Of a stretch of 64,000 nucleotides of DNA, positions 18,174 to 26,921 are shown piece by piece (the stretch's first letter is position 1; every line of letters begins with the position of its first letter). Below the pieces are notes generated by a model. It worked only from the letters and a program-made list of their open reading frames with translations. It did no database searches and was not told where the DNA came from. The translations under genes and the position numbers were made by a program. The stretch covers positions 1 through 64,000 of the forward strand of contig JANWYG010000009.1 in the NCBI GenBank assembly GCA_025057015.1. Direction: 5' to 3'. The stretch comes from Blastocatellia bacterium. Its GTDB lineage: Bacteria > Acidobacteriota > Blastocatellia > Chloracidobacteriales > JADJPF01.

Positions 18174-19088
18174 GTGGATTTTAATAACAGACACCTTAAG
18201 GAAATGGAAAGCTTTCTTTCCTCTTCATTGAGCCAGGCTAGCAATCTGACAGAAGATGACTTAGATCCGCGGGAGATAATCTATCAGTTGATAGAGGCCA
18301 TAAAACAAAACACTTGCTTCTACGGTGACGGTATACCTTGTGTACCTAATTTAGTGGTAGTAGTGATTCCGGAAACTAAGGCTGACAGAGTTGAAGATCT
18401 TGAGACTATATTCAACAGACCGACCTTCTTGAAGCTACTGTCAGCATTTCTCTACTCTACTCAGCTAAGGATATTCAACCCTCTATTTGTAGATGTACAG
18501 ACGGTAAGTAAAGGCGATAGTCGCGTCATGTACCGCCGCGCATCGCTTGGTCTCGAGTGGCCACGCCCTGAATTGGCAAGCGAACAAATAAGAGTAGAAA
18601 TAAACTATAGGAACAAACAAATAATCAACGTCATTCCCCAAACTCCTGAAATTCCACAGCTTGCTCGACTGACAGCACTAAATTCTACAGTTTATCACAA
18701 CCGCTATGTCATCACTAAAAAGTGTGTCAGAATAGGCCGATTGCGCACTATAGTTAATGAAAACGGTAAGATGATTAGGCGTAACGATTTCGTCTTTGCC
18801 CATCAAGATTCACCCGAAGATGCTTCTAACAGCGTCTCCCGACAGCATGCCTCGATAGTATACCAACACGGCATCTTTAATCTCATCGACCATGGAAGTA
18901 TCAATGGAACGATAATCCAAAGACTCAGAACAAAGAGCCAACTTTATGTCACACCTCAACATGTAAACGGTATACCGCTAGAAGACGGCGACATGATAAG
19001 GTTTGGATCAGCGTGGGTAAATTTTGAGTTCGTACCTAAAGAAGTAGTAACTCGGACACCAGTACCCTTTCTACCCGAACCAAATTAG
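18174..19088 (+). CDS. FHA-domain protein
   Basis: The C-terminal 110 residues form a forkhead-associated domain that binds phosphothreonine peptides: VRIGRLRTIV, then SVSRQHASIVYQHG (the SRxH core), GSINGTIIQR (the NGT loop) and the closing strand IRFGSAWVNFEF. The N-terminal half (about residues 1-170) resembles the DUF3662-like helical/beta module of FhaA-type proteins, although this match is weaker. Translation starts at GTG 18174 with GAGGT upstream. Its place between a small unknown gene and zapA suggests a link between Ser/Thr phosphorylation and cell division or envelope growth, which is inference. No Ser/Thr kinase gene is in the window. Confidence 0.85.
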   Translation: MDFNNRHLKEMESFLSSSLSQASNLTEDDLDPREIIYQLIEAIKQNTCFYGDGIPCVPNLVVVVIPETKADRVEDLETIFNRPTFLKLLSAFLYSTQLRIFNPLFVDVQTVSKGDSRVMYRRASLGLEWPRPELASEQIRVEINYRNKQIINVIPQTPEIPQLARLTALNSTVYHNRYVITKKCVRIGRLRTIVNENGKMIRRNDFVFAHQDSPEDASNSVSRQHASIVYQHGIFNLIDHGSINGTIIQRLRTKSQLYVTPQHVNGIPLEDGDMIRFGSAWVNFEFVPKEVVTRTPVPFLPEPN

Positions 19089-19092
19089 CTAT

Positions 19093-19401
19093 ATGAAGAT
19101 ACGAAAATCGAACTTTACAGCAAAAACCACCTTAGCAGTGCAAATATATGGTAGCGAGTACGAGCTCTCAGCAAACGCCGAGCCAGAGTATATACGTCAA
19201 CTTGCCGAAGAAGTAGACCTGCGAATGCGGGCTATGGCGCAAAAATTTCCTCACTATACTAGGTATAAAATAGCCATCTTGACCCTCCTAGAAATGGCCG
19301 ACGAGCTCAGATCAATACAATCTACTCTTTCCCAACAAGAAGCACAGATAGAAGCTCGCTTGCAACAAATGGAGATGTTTATGGAGAAACTGCTAGCCTA
19401 A
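19093..19401 (+). CDS. zapA: Cell division protein ZapA
   Basis: The 102-residue protein has the ZapA pattern: a beta strand pair (TTLAVQIYGSEYELSANA), then helix YIRQLAEEVDLRMRAMA, then the long coiled-coil helix YKIAILTLLEMADELRSIQ that mediates antiparallel dimerisation. ZapA crosslinks FtsZ filaments at the division ring. The length is normal. It starts 4 nt after the FHA gene stop and overlaps the convergent PATAN/J-domain gene by 9 nt at the 3' end. Confidence 0.85.
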   Translation: MKIRKSNFTAKTTLAVQIYGSEYELSANAEPEYIRQLAEEVDLRMRAMAQKFPHYTRYKIAILTLLEMADELRSIQSTLSQQEAQIEARLQQMEMFMEKLLA

Positions 19402-21129
19402 ACTCTTTAAACCTCGCAGCAGCTCTTCCATCTCCGAATGACCCAAGTAAGCGCTGAGTTCTTTCACAAACGCTGGAAAAAAGCTTTCTGGTTCAAGTTC
19501 CGGTAGCAGCCCTGCATCACTTGCCTGTTTGATAAGCCCTATGACGCGAACGAGCACTAGCGATGGCGGCCAGTTATTGACACTAGCTTTGTTACGTGCC
19601 CAATTGCACGTGATTTCCGCGAGCTTTGTCATCTCGATATGAACAGGCGGGCGGCTCCTAAATATCATAGACATCGCCTCTACAGCAAAAAGCATCGCCC
19701 TTTTGTCTTCAAAATACTCAAAGGCTTCCTTAAGAGCACGGTTTATGTCAATTTTTGCTCCAGAATTACGGTTGTCACTGTGATAGTCAATCTCATCTGA
19801 AACCGCGCGCGTAGGCCCTTCACGCTTAGACATAAACTGCGGTAGTTGCGAAGCAGGCTGTGGTAGTTGTGCAGTAGGCTGCTGCTGAGGTACTCCATAA
19901 AATCCCTGAGGTGGAAGAGCCGCTGTAACAGGTGTATATTGGCCATACTGTCCAGTGGGCAATGTAAATTGGCCTGTATTAGCAATAGGCAAGCCACCAG
20001 TTACAGCACTTCCCATAGGCATAGATTGTAAAGGCATCATAGGCGTAGACTGCGGCGGCAAATAGCCCGGCTGTTGTGGCATTCCAGGCATCTGCGGTGA
20101 TGGGTAGGAAGGCTGCTGCATATGCCAAGTTACTATCGGCTGCTGCGGCTGGGGCAGCGGCTGAGAAACTGGTGGCTGTGGCTGAGTAGTTACAGATTTA
20201 CTGCGAACATAGTTGTAGCTTTCTGTAATACCTCTGAATATGTGCTCCAAATCTGCACGTTCCTCAGCAGAGACTTCTGACTGCGAATCAGGATGAAACT
20301 TAGACGCCAACCGGTTATAAGCATCGTAGATCTCTGTCAGGGTGGCATTAGCAGCAACACCAAGTATAGTGTATGGATTCTTTGACTCGAGTCGCTGCTT
20401 CATCTCTTGTATCTCCTTTTGGCGGCTGTTTACCACTTCGACCTGCTTGAGCATCCCTATTGCCAACAGACCATAGACCGCTTGCAATACCTTCTCAGGC
20501 CTGTCCCGACAGCTTACTATCACGCGAAGTAAATCCATAGGCTCTTTGACCAGAGAAAGCACCGATAGCTCGACAGGACTAAATGCTATCGACTGTATCT
20601 TCGAACGGTTGGGCATCGGTGCGAGATACTTCGATATATCGCCAATACCTGCCCTTATCACATCAAAGTCGGTTATAGACCTAATACCTTCCAAAATAAG
20701 CGTCTGCGTCGAAAATCGCAACTTCAAGTCTTCAGGTGCACGCCCCTCACCCTCAAGAAACTGATAGAGCCCTTCTTTCCATTCGTACACCGATCTAACT
20801 ATTCCAGCCATCTGGAGCGTTAAGTAGCTCAGCAGCTCACGCTCGGTGATTACTCCACGGTCGACCATATATTTTCCGAGGCGGGTTCCAGCAGGTACAG
20901 ACGCAAGCAGCTCGCTCAATCTTTCCCTAGTCAGCTTTCCTTGCTTGACAAGCATTTCTCCCAGCCGATCCTCTGGACGATTACTTAGAGCAAACACTAT
21001 ATGACCCCGCTCGAAGAATATCTGCTTCATCAGCAAGTCTTGCCTAAGAAGGAGCTCCCCGCTTAACCGCTCATTGAAAATCTTCCTGAAAACCTCTGCT
21101 ATAGAAAAAGGTTTTATAACACCTTGCAT
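19393..21129 (-). CDS. PATAN (DUF4388) and J-domain protein with Pro/Gln linker
   Basis: Residues about 1-110 form a DUF4388/PATAN domain (RLSGELLLRQDLLMKQIFFE, GHIVFALSNRPEDRLGEML) of the type often linked to two-component and gliding-motility proteins. Residues about 255-320 are a J-domain: NPYTILGVAANATLTEIYDA followed by SKFHPDSQSE, with the HPD tripeptide needed to stimulate DnaK ATPase. Then comes a low-complexity Pro/Gln/Met linker of about 120 residues and a helical C-terminal domain. The fusion suggests a chaperone-recruiting adaptor on a signalling scaffold. A promoter lies at 21197-21226. It is convergent with zapA. Confidence 0.8.
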   Translation of the reverse strand: MQGVIKPFSIAEVFRKIFNERLSGELLLRQDLLMKQIFFERGHIVFALSNRPEDRLGEMLVKQGKLTRERLSELLASVPAGTRLGKYMVDRGVITERELLSYLTLQMAGIVRSVYEWKEGLYQFLEGEGRAPEDLKLRFSTQTLILEGIRSITDFDVIRAGIGDISKYLAPMPNRSKIQSIAFSPVELSVLSLVKEPMDLLRVIVSCRDRPEKVLQAVYGLLAIGMLKQVEVVNSRQKEIQEMKQRLESKNPYTILGVAANATLTEIYDAYNRLASKFHPDSQSEVSAEERADLEHIFRGITESYNYVRSKSVTTQPQPPVSQPLPQPQQPIVTWHMQQPSYPSPQMPGMPQQPGYLPPQSTPMMPLQSMPMGSAVTGGLPIANTGQFTLPTGQYGQYTPVTAALPPQGFYGVPQQQPTAQLPQPASQLPQFMSKREGPTRAVSDEIDYHSDNRNSGAKIDINRALKEAFEYFEDKRAMLFAVEAMSMIFRSRPPVHIEMTKLAEITCNWARNKASVNNWPPSLVLVRVIGLIKQASDAGLLPELEPESFFPAFVKELSAYLGHSEMEELLRGLKSLG

Positions 21130-21196
21130 ATCCTGCCGCCCCTAAGTAAATAGTCAGACCGCGTCAAACTCATACATATACACCACTATTCTTCTG

Positions 21197-21226
21197 ATCA
21201 TACAGTTAGCAATAAACCGATTGCAA
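21197..21226 (-). promoter_or_regulatory. Promoter of the PATAN/J-domain gene
   Basis: On the minus strand TTGCAA (21226-21221), an 18-nt spacer and TATGAT (21202-21197) lie in the 113-nt gap before the ATG at 21129. The -10 box has five of six consensus bases. Confidence 0.45.
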
Positions 21227-21242
21227 GCAAGTAATTAATAGC

Positions 21243-21527
21243 TCAAAGAAGGCGTCTGTATGCCAAGTAACAGCCAAGTACCGGCAGAAGGACAAAGAAC
21301 AGTACTTCGATCAGGTCAGGGAACTTTGCCTGCATACCTATCCAAATCGACAGGCAGACAACAGCTAGAGCTGAAATCATTCCTAGGGAAATCACAAGCA
21401 AGCGAGGTTCGCCAAGATACTCGTTGTTATCAACAATCAAAAACTTACTTGAACGAAACCTCACTCTAATTCGCATTGCTACAACAAGAAGTAACACCGC
21501 TATGAAGAAAAACAGTAAAACTTTCAC
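21243..21527 (-). CDS. Small three-helix membrane protein
   Basis: Three hydrophobic helices fill this 94-residue product: VLLFFFIAVLLLVVAM, RLLVISLGMISALAVVCLSI and DLIEVLFFVLLPVLGCYLAY. A basic loop (RIRVRFRSS) separates the first two. The family is not recognised. It starts 8 nt after the HerA-like gene stop, making it the last gene of the heat-shock-initiated transcription unit. It might tether the ATPase to the membrane, but no sequence feature shows that. Confidence 0.65.
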   Translation of the reverse strand: MKVLLFFFIAVLLLVVAMRIRVRFRSSKFLIVDNNEYLGEPRLLVISLGMISALAVVCLSIWIGMQAKFPDLIEVLFFVLLPVLGCYLAYRRLL

Positions 21528-21535
21528 TTGATTGA

Positions 21536-23164
21536 TTACACGTCTATACCATCGTACTGAACGCGTCGACCTTCGGGTTTGAGCAACACTGACCGACTTC
21601 TCTCTAACTCACGCTGCACAGACTCTGAGTACCATTTCGCCCACTCCTGAGGAGCATCTATTGTCTGTCCGCCATGACGAGTCAGTCGTTGCCTGACTCT
21701 ACATAATACAGGTACATTTATGGCAACTCCAGCAACTATTAACTGTCCCTTGCTAAGTGCAGGGAGTTCATCCAAAGTACTGCGGCCTACGCTTTCTATG
21801 CTCGAGGCTATAGTCTTTTGATCTATGGGATTAACTATTCTCAAGATAAACTGCGTCTGACACTGACTGAGAACATCCTGATCTAGCTTACCAGGTCTTT
21901 GTGTGATTAATCCCACACCTATGCCAAACTTCCTTCCCTCAGACAAGATCTGTCTTAGTATATCGGTAGAGACAACATTCGCCGTTGCCGGTGCAAAACG
22001 ATGAGCCTCCTCTAAAAGAATAAAGACAGGAAACGGCAGCTGATCTTCAGGATTTGCCGCTAAGTTCCGCTGAGTCACCCAACCGATGCGTGCGTCACTA
22101 ATACGCCGCAGCAAGGTGCCTACTATGACCTGCTGTTCGTGTTGATCTATTTCGTTCAATTGCAGCACCGTACACTGCCCCGGCTGAAAAAGCTCTGTCA
22201 GGTGATTGTGCTCGACATCGGAAAAGACTTTACTCGAGCGAAATCTGTACTCAAGCTTCCAGCATACAGCTTCTATAGTTGATGCCGCCAAAGTTCGCTG
22301 CTCGCTGTCTTCATATTTTAGCTGCAGCATCGCTTCATAGAGATCCCGAAAGCCATAAGTACGGCGACTCTGTAATTCTTGAAAACCGCGACTGAGATAA
22401 TAACTCTGCTTATCCGTCATCTCCGGCAGCAAATACCGGATATCAGAAAACTTCAAAGTATTAAAGCGAACACGCACTCGATCCGGTAGCAAGATCTTGA
22501 CCTTCGGGGCATAGCTACCCTCGCAAAGTTCTGGTATCGCCTCTAAATCCTTCAAAGTACCATATTCACCGTGAGGATCTACAATCAGGATAGCAGCGCG
22601 ATTATTCGGCCTGAGCATCTCTTCAACAAGCACGCCAGCAGCATAGCTCTTACCAGCTCCGGTACTAGCAAGTATAGCTAAATGCGTAGAGGCTATCTCT
22701 TTGACCGACACTACTATAGGTACTCTTCCTTCGGGTCTACTTAGCAGGCTCCCTATCTGCGCTGCTCCAGGTTGGCCTGGTCTACAAGGATTAAGAACTA
22801 GCTCTAGCATCTGATCAGAAGCAAGCCATACGCTTTGACCAGGTATAGGAGGAACACGGGGATTGACAAAATCGCGCAAAGCTTCGTCAAAATATCCTAT
22901 CGTTGATACGTTAACTTCATAGAGCTCACAGCCAGCCTCCATTCCTAATAGATCGGTAATGATCTGAGGCGGAGTTTCAGGATCTGCCAGTAGCCCGTCA
23001 GGAAGCATGCGCGCAAGCCTACAGCCCGTAATCGTGCCTAATATCTCCCGACCACAGGCCTTGTAAAATACAAACTCCCCAACTCGAGCATGCTCATTGT
23101 CAGTAGTAATAAACAAATAGTCGTTAGCAACCTTGCCAGGCCCTTTCACTGTTCCTATAATCAT
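21536..23164 (-). CDS. HerA-like ATPase (FtsK/HerA superfamily)
   Basis: An N-terminal HAS-barrel (IIGTVKGPGKVANDYLFITT) precedes the AAA core: Walker A ILASTGAGKSYAAG at about residue 160, the strand ILIVDPHGEYG typical of HerA/VirB4-like ATPases, Walker B FPVFILLEEAHRF, and the sensor/arginine region QTQFILRIVNP with GLITQRPGKL. HerA proteins form hexameric DNA translocases, usually with NurA nuclease; no nurA is visible here. The ATG at 23164 overlaps the upstream permease stop as ATGA, so I prefer it over the in-frame start at 23179. The position behind hspR and an ABC exporter suggests heat-shock co-regulation. Confidence 0.85.
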   Translation of the reverse strand: MIIGTVKGPGKVANDYLFITTDNEHARVGEFVFYKACGREILGTITGCRLARMLPDGLLADPETPPQIITDLLGMEAGCELYEVNVSTIGYFDEALRDFVNPRVPPIPGQSVWLASDQMLELVLNPCRPGQPGAAQIGSLLSRPEGRVPIVVSVKEIASTHLAILASTGAGKSYAAGVLVEEMLRPNNRAAILIVDPHGEYGTLKDLEAIPELCEGSYAPKVKILLPDRVRVRFNTLKFSDIRYLLPEMTDKQSYYLSRGFQELQSRRTYGFRDLYEAMLQLKYEDSEQRTLAASTIEAVCWKLEYRFRSSKVFSDVEHNHLTELFQPGQCTVLQLNEIDQHEQQVIVGTLLRRISDARIGWVTQRNLAANPEDQLPFPVFILLEEAHRFAPATANVVSTDILRQILSEGRKFGIGVGLITQRPGKLDQDVLSQCQTQFILRIVNPIDQKTIASSIESVGRSTLDELPALSKGQLIVAGVAINVPVLCRVRQRLTRHGGQTIDAPQEWAKWYSESVQRELERSRSVLLKPEGRRVQYDGIDV

Positions 23165-24414
23165 GTGTACTTCAACCACTTAACTACTTCTGGCAAACTA
23201 GGCCGTTTGCCATACATTAAGATCCCAACTCGGTAAATCTTACTACCCACCCAAGCAAATAAGAATACAGAAGCTACTAACAAGAAGATAGATAACGCTA
23301 TTTGCCAAAACGGCGGAGTTTGAACCGTTATCCTAAGAAACATAAGTACAGGCGAGAAAAAAGGAAACAGCGAAAGGACTATCGAGACTTTGCTACTAGG
23401 GTCAGCTATCACAAACTGGTTTAGTATTATTGGTATAACTATTAGTATCGTAACCGGCGCCTGTATCTGCTGTACATCTTGCTCGTTAGAGACCATAGAG
23501 CCTACCATCGCGTAAAGAGCAGCATAAAGCAAATACCCAAGAACAAAGTAGATGAAAAAGTATATTGCTATTGACAGGTTAATACTCGGTAAGAAGCTCT
23601 TGATACTAACAAGCATACCAGCAAACAACGGTGGCAAAGCTAGAGCGCATAGCAACCAGACAAGAAGCTGCGTAAGACCTACAAGACCAATGCCTACAAT
23701 CTTGCCAAAAAGCAACTCCAGCGGAGAAACCGAAGAGACTATGATCTCAACTATGCGATTCTGCTTTTCTTCGGCAACACTGCGCAGCACATTTATTCCA
23801 TAGACCACTATCATTATGTAAATTAGCATCATCAGCAAAAAGGCTAAGACGAAGGTCTGTCCGTAATCTGCGCGTGCCTGCCCGCCTTGCTCCAGCTTGT
23901 TAGTCTGCAGCTTGACTTTTCTATTTAGCTCCTCAATTTGCTGCTGACTCATGCCAGCAAGCCGTAACCGCTGAGCCACTAAAGCCTTGCTCAAACTGTC
24001 TTTGAGCTGCTCCTGTAAGTTGAAATCGCTGACGTTTTTAGCATAGTACTTTACAACAGCGTCACTCAGCATTTCCTTAGGCAGTAGCACATAGCCCAGC
24101 AGTTTCCCCTGCTCAACCTCCGTATTTAAGCCAGCTTGCCTTGTCACCACCTCCTCTTCAGAGCCAGTAATCAGCTCCTTTACTTCAATCTTATTTTCCT
24201 TAAGCTGCTCCACTACCCTCTCTGCCAGCCCTTCCTGCCCAGAGCAATCCACAACAGCCATCAGCTTTTGCCCCGAAGAAAGCTTCATTACCACTACTGG
24301 AATGATAACAAGTAACGCAAGTACCACTGGGCCTAGTAGGGTGCCTACGATGAACCATTTAGAGCGCACACGCTCCAAATATTCCCGCTTTATGATCAAA
24401 ACAGTTTTGCTCAT
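23161..24414 (-). CDS. natB: ABC-2 type permease, NatB-like
   Basis: An N-terminal transmembrane helix (WFIVGTLLGPVVLALLVIIP) is followed by a large extracytoplasmic domain of about 160 residues and then five hydrophobic helices: TFVLAFLLMMLIYIMIVVYG, IVGIGLVGLTQLLVWLLC, YFFIYFVLGYLLYAALYAMV, VTILIVIPIILNQF and IALSIFLLVASVFLFAWV. The motif EEKQNRIVEIIVSSVSPLEL is diagnostic of NatB/ABC-2 exporters. It pairs with the ATPase gene upstream (ATGA overlap). Relatives extrude sodium ions or small organic compounds. Substrate specificity cannot be read from the sequence. Confidence 0.85.
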   Translation of the reverse strand: MSKTVLIIKREYLERVRSKWFIVGTLLGPVVLALLVIIPVVVMKLSSGQKLMAVVDCSGQEGLAERVVEQLKENKIEVKELITGSEEEVVTRQAGLNTEVEQGKLLGYVLLPKEMLSDAVVKYYAKNVSDFNLQEQLKDSLSKALVAQRLRLAGMSQQQIEELNRKVKLQTNKLEQGGQARADYGQTFVLAFLLMMLIYIMIVVYGINVLRSVAEEKQNRIVEIIVSSVSPLELLFGKIVGIGLVGLTQLLVWLLCALALPPLFAGMLVSIKSFLPSINLSIAIYFFIYFVLGYLLYAALYAMVGSMVSNEQDVQQIQAPVTILIVIPIILNQFVIADPSSKVSIVLSLFPFFSPVLMFLRITVQTPPFWQIALSIFLLVASVFLFAWVGSKIYRVGILMYGKRPSLPEVVKWLKYT

Positions 24415-25313
24415 CCATCCACTCCGGTCACCTTGTTTACGAATATCTCATGGAGCGAAGGTTCTAGAAGCTCAAACTTACGGATGATAGCACCTGCATT
24501 AATCGCTTTGCGGAGTATCTGTTGGGCCTGCTCGACAGAAGAAATATTTAGCTCGTAATGTTCAGGAAAACGCTCTACACTTAGAGAATCGTCCTTAAGA
24601 AAGCTATCACCTCCATCAAACGCTATTAACAGCTTGCGTATTCCATAATTGCTTTTGACATCTCGCAGGCGACCAGCTAGCACCTTGCGAGACTTGTTAA
24701 TCAAACAGATCTCGTCACAAAGCTTTTCTACTTGCTCCATAACATGCGTCGATAGGATTATGGTCACCCCACTTTTACTTAGCTCGCGTATTACTTCCAT
24801 TAAAAGAGAGGTATTTACGGGATCAAGTCCAGAGAAAGGCTCATCAAGGATAAGCAGCCGTGGTTCATGCAGCAACGCAGCTATAAACTGTATCTTCTGC
24901 TGCATGCCTTTAGAGAGTTCTTCAGTCTTTTTATCCAGCCATTCAGCTATTTTGAGCCGTTCTGCCCAAGTGACAATCCGATTAGCAGAATCCTTGCTGT
25001 CAACACCTTTGAGGCCCGCCAAAAAGAGCAGTTGCTCGCGCACCTTCATCTTTTTATAGAGGCCACGCTCTTCCGGCAGATAGCCTATCTTCGATCGTAG
25101 CTTTGCCGAAGCCGGCTCTCCGAAGATATATACACTGCCACTATCTGGAACAGTGATATTAACAATCATCCTGATAGTGGTCGTCTTACCAGCACCGTTC
25201 GGTCCAAGGAGGCCAAACACGCACCCAGAAGTTATGTCTAAAGACAGCGAGTCAACAGCTTTGAATTCACCATAGCTTTTAGAGACGTTCTGTAAAGAAA
25301 CAGCCGTGGTCAA
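24411..25313 (-). CDS. natA: ABC transporter ATPase, NatA-like
   Basis: Walker A GPNGAGKTTTIRM, Q-loop region IGYLPEERGLYKKM, signature ELSKGMQQK (a NatA-type variant of LSGGQ), Walker B LLILDEPFSGLD and the switch histidine STHVMEQ are all present. The DUF4162-like C-terminal tail is typical of drug/sodium ABC-2 ATPases. Translation begins at TTG 25313 with AGGAG upstream, 9 nt after the hspR stop. It partners the downstream permease. Lying behind hspR makes it a probable heat-shock-inducible exporter. Confidence 0.9.
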   Translation of the reverse strand: MTTAVSLQNVSKSYGEFKAVDSLSLDITSGCVFGLLGPNGAGKTTTIRMIVNITVPDSGSVYIFGEPASAKLRSKIGYLPEERGLYKKMKVREQLLFLAGLKGVDSKDSANRIVTWAERLKIAEWLDKKTEELSKGMQQKIQFIAALLHEPRLLILDEPFSGLDPVNTSLLMEVIRELSKSGVTIILSTHVMEQVEKLCDEICLINKSRKVLAGRLRDVKSNYGIRKLLIAFDGGDSFLKDDSLSVERFPEHYELNISSVEQAQQILRKAINAGAIIRKFELLEPSLHEIFVNKVTGVDG

Positions 25314-25322
25314 AACTCACTC

Positions 25323-25760
25323 CTATTCTTCGTCACTTTCCAGCAGCTGCACCTTGCAGTCCGATTGTCGCGTCTTCTGAGAAGAAAGTATCACTGAGTG
25401 TACAGGCTGGACTCGCACCAGTGCATTTTTGATCTTGTCGTCGTTTTGCAGCACTTCGCTAGAAACATGCTGCCTGAGAAGTTCGACGAAACGCTGAAAC
25501 TCACGCTGCATTTCTTCTATCTTCTCACGCAAGTTTAGTATGATCTCCACTCCAGCAAGATTGACGCCCATGTCTCTTGTGAGACTCAAGATTAATTCTA
25601 ACCGCCGCAGGTCTTCCTCGGTGTAAAATCGCGTGTTACCCTCCGAACGCGAAGGCCGCAACAGTCCCTCGCGCTCATACAGACGCAAGGTTTGAGCGTG
25701 AATGCCGTAAGCATCCGCTACTACGCTGATAGTGTAGCCTTTGCTCTTTTTCTTCTTCAC
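25323..25760 (-). CDS. hspR: HspR, MerR-family heat-shock repressor
   Basis: The 145-residue protein has a MerR winged HTH (YTISVVADAYGIHAQTLRLY, EREGLLRPSRSEGNTRFY) followed by a coiled coil (EIILNLREKIEEMQREFQRF). HspR represses the dnaK operon by binding HAIR sequences and uses DnaK as co-repressor in other bacteria. It follows dnaJ by 11 nt, so it is part of the operon it should control, and a HAIR-like site overlaps the dnaK promoter at 28913-28933. Start GTG 25760 has GGGAGG 6 nt upstream. Confidence 0.9.
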   Translation of the reverse strand: MKKKKSKGYTISVVADAYGIHAQTLRLYEREGLLRPSRSEGNTRFYTEEDLRRLELILSLTRDMGVNLAGVEIILNLREKIEEMQREFQRFVELLRQHVSSEVLQNDDKIKNALVRVQPVHSVILSSQKTRQSDCKVQLLESDEE

Positions 25761-25771
25761 GGCTCGCCTCC

Positions 25772-26863
25772 CTATTCTAGTCCCATCTCGGCTCGTGGGT
25801 TCTCTGGGTTAAGTTTGGCAAACTTCCTAAGCAGATCCTTAGTATCTTCGCTTATTATCTTAGGCAGCACTATTTTCACTTCTACGTACTGATCGCCGCA
25901 AGCTTGACCACGTAGCGATGGTACTCCTTTTTCTCGCAGCCTAAATTTTTGCCCTGACTGTGTTCCTGGCGGAATCCGTAATACCGCCTTACCAGAAATC
26001 GTCGGCACCTCTATCTTTGCGCCCAAAGCCGCTTCAGGAACCGTAATAGGAATGCTGCAGTATATATTATCACCCTTTCTGACAAAGTATGGGTGTTCTG
26101 CCACTTTGGTATTGATAAACAAGTCTCCTGCCGGTCCGCCATAAAGTCCTGCATTGCCCTTACCCGGCACGCGCACTCTAGAGCCATTATCTACTCCGGC
26201 AGGAATTTTCACCTTTATAGTCTCAGTCTTCGGCACGATCCCTTTACCAGCACACAACTGACAACTTTCAGCTTTTGTACCCGTACCGCTACAATCTGGG
26301 CACATAGAACTAAACCGTACTCTACCAGCCGCACTTTGCACCTTACCGCTTCCACTACAACGTCGACAAGCACTGCTACCTAACTCTCCACCGCCACCAC
26401 AACGTTGACAGGCATCGTTGCGGCTAACACTTATACTGGTAGTCAGGCCCCGCACAGCTTCTTCGAAAGAAAGCGACAGAGAATACTCTATGTCACTGCC
26501 TTTCTGGGGCGTCTTTGCCTGAGGCCTACGCCGCGTAGAGCTACCACCGCCAAAGATTTCAGCAAAAATGTCGGCAAAGCTTCCCGTCCCAAAGCCCCCA
26601 AAATCAGAAAAGTCAAAGCCTCCAGCTTGCTGACCGATATTATCAGAGTAAGTGCCGTACCGATCATAGACTTTACGTTTTTCAGGATCTCCAAGAACTT
26701 CAAACGCCTCAGAGATCTTCTTAAACTGTTCTTCAGCAGCTTTGTCGCCGGGATTAACATCAGGGTGGTACTTGCGAGCAAGCCGCCTGTAAGCTTTCTT
26801 TATCTCCTCGGCGGTAGCATCGCGTGAAACCCCCAGTATCTCGTAGTAGTCCTTGCGTGACAT
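25772..26863 (-). CDS. dnaJ: DnaJ co-chaperone
   Basis: Full type-A DnaJ: J-domain with [20 protein letters not shown] (HPD kept), then a Gly/Phe-rich segment ([16 protein letters not shown]). Four zinc-finger repeats follow ([32 protein letters not shown]), then the client-binding C-terminal domains. The 363 residues are a normal length. It delivers unfolded proteins to DnaK and stimulates its ATPase. It lies 58 nt after dnaK, with a hairpin between them. No grpE gene is present in this operon, which is unusual for HspR-controlled dnaK operons. Confidence 0.97.
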   Translation of the reverse strand: MSRKDYYEILGVSRDATAEEIKKAYRRLARKYHPDVNPGDKAAEEQFKKISEAFEVLGDPEKRKVYDRYGTYSDNIGQQAGGFDFSDFGGFGTGSFADIFAEIFGGGSSTRRRPQAKTPQKGSDIEYSLSLSFEEAVRGLTTSISVSRNDACQRCGGGGELGSSACRRCSGSGKVQSAAGRVRFSSMCPDCSGTGTKAESCQLCAGKGIVPKTETIKVKIPAGVDNGSRVRVPGKGNAGLYGGPAGDLFINTKVAEHPYFVRKGDNIYCSIPITVPEAALGAKIEVPTISGKAVLRIPPGTQSGQKFRLREKGVPSLRGQACGDQYVEVKIVLPKIISEDTKDLLRKFAKLNPENPRAEMGLE

Positions 26864-26893
26864 ATCCCAACTTCACTCACTCATCACGAGTAA

Positions 26894-26916
26894 GACCCGG
26901 CCTTAGAAACCGGGTC
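26894..26916 (-). terminator. Intercistronic hairpin between dnaK and dnaJ
   Basis: GACCCGG (26894-26900) pairs with CCGGGTC (26910-26916) around a 9-nt loop, directly after the dnaK stop in the direction of transcription. It has no T-run, so it probably acts as an mRNA stability or partial attenuation element that keeps DnaK in excess over DnaJ. That role is inference. Confidence 0.5.
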
Positions 26917-26921
26917 AGAGT

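Noticed and set aside
19780-20200. Repetitive Pro/Gln/Met codons that look like a tandem repeat
   Set aside because: Units are irregular and lie inside the low-complexity linker of the PATAN/J-domain protein, not a minisatellite or CRISPR array.
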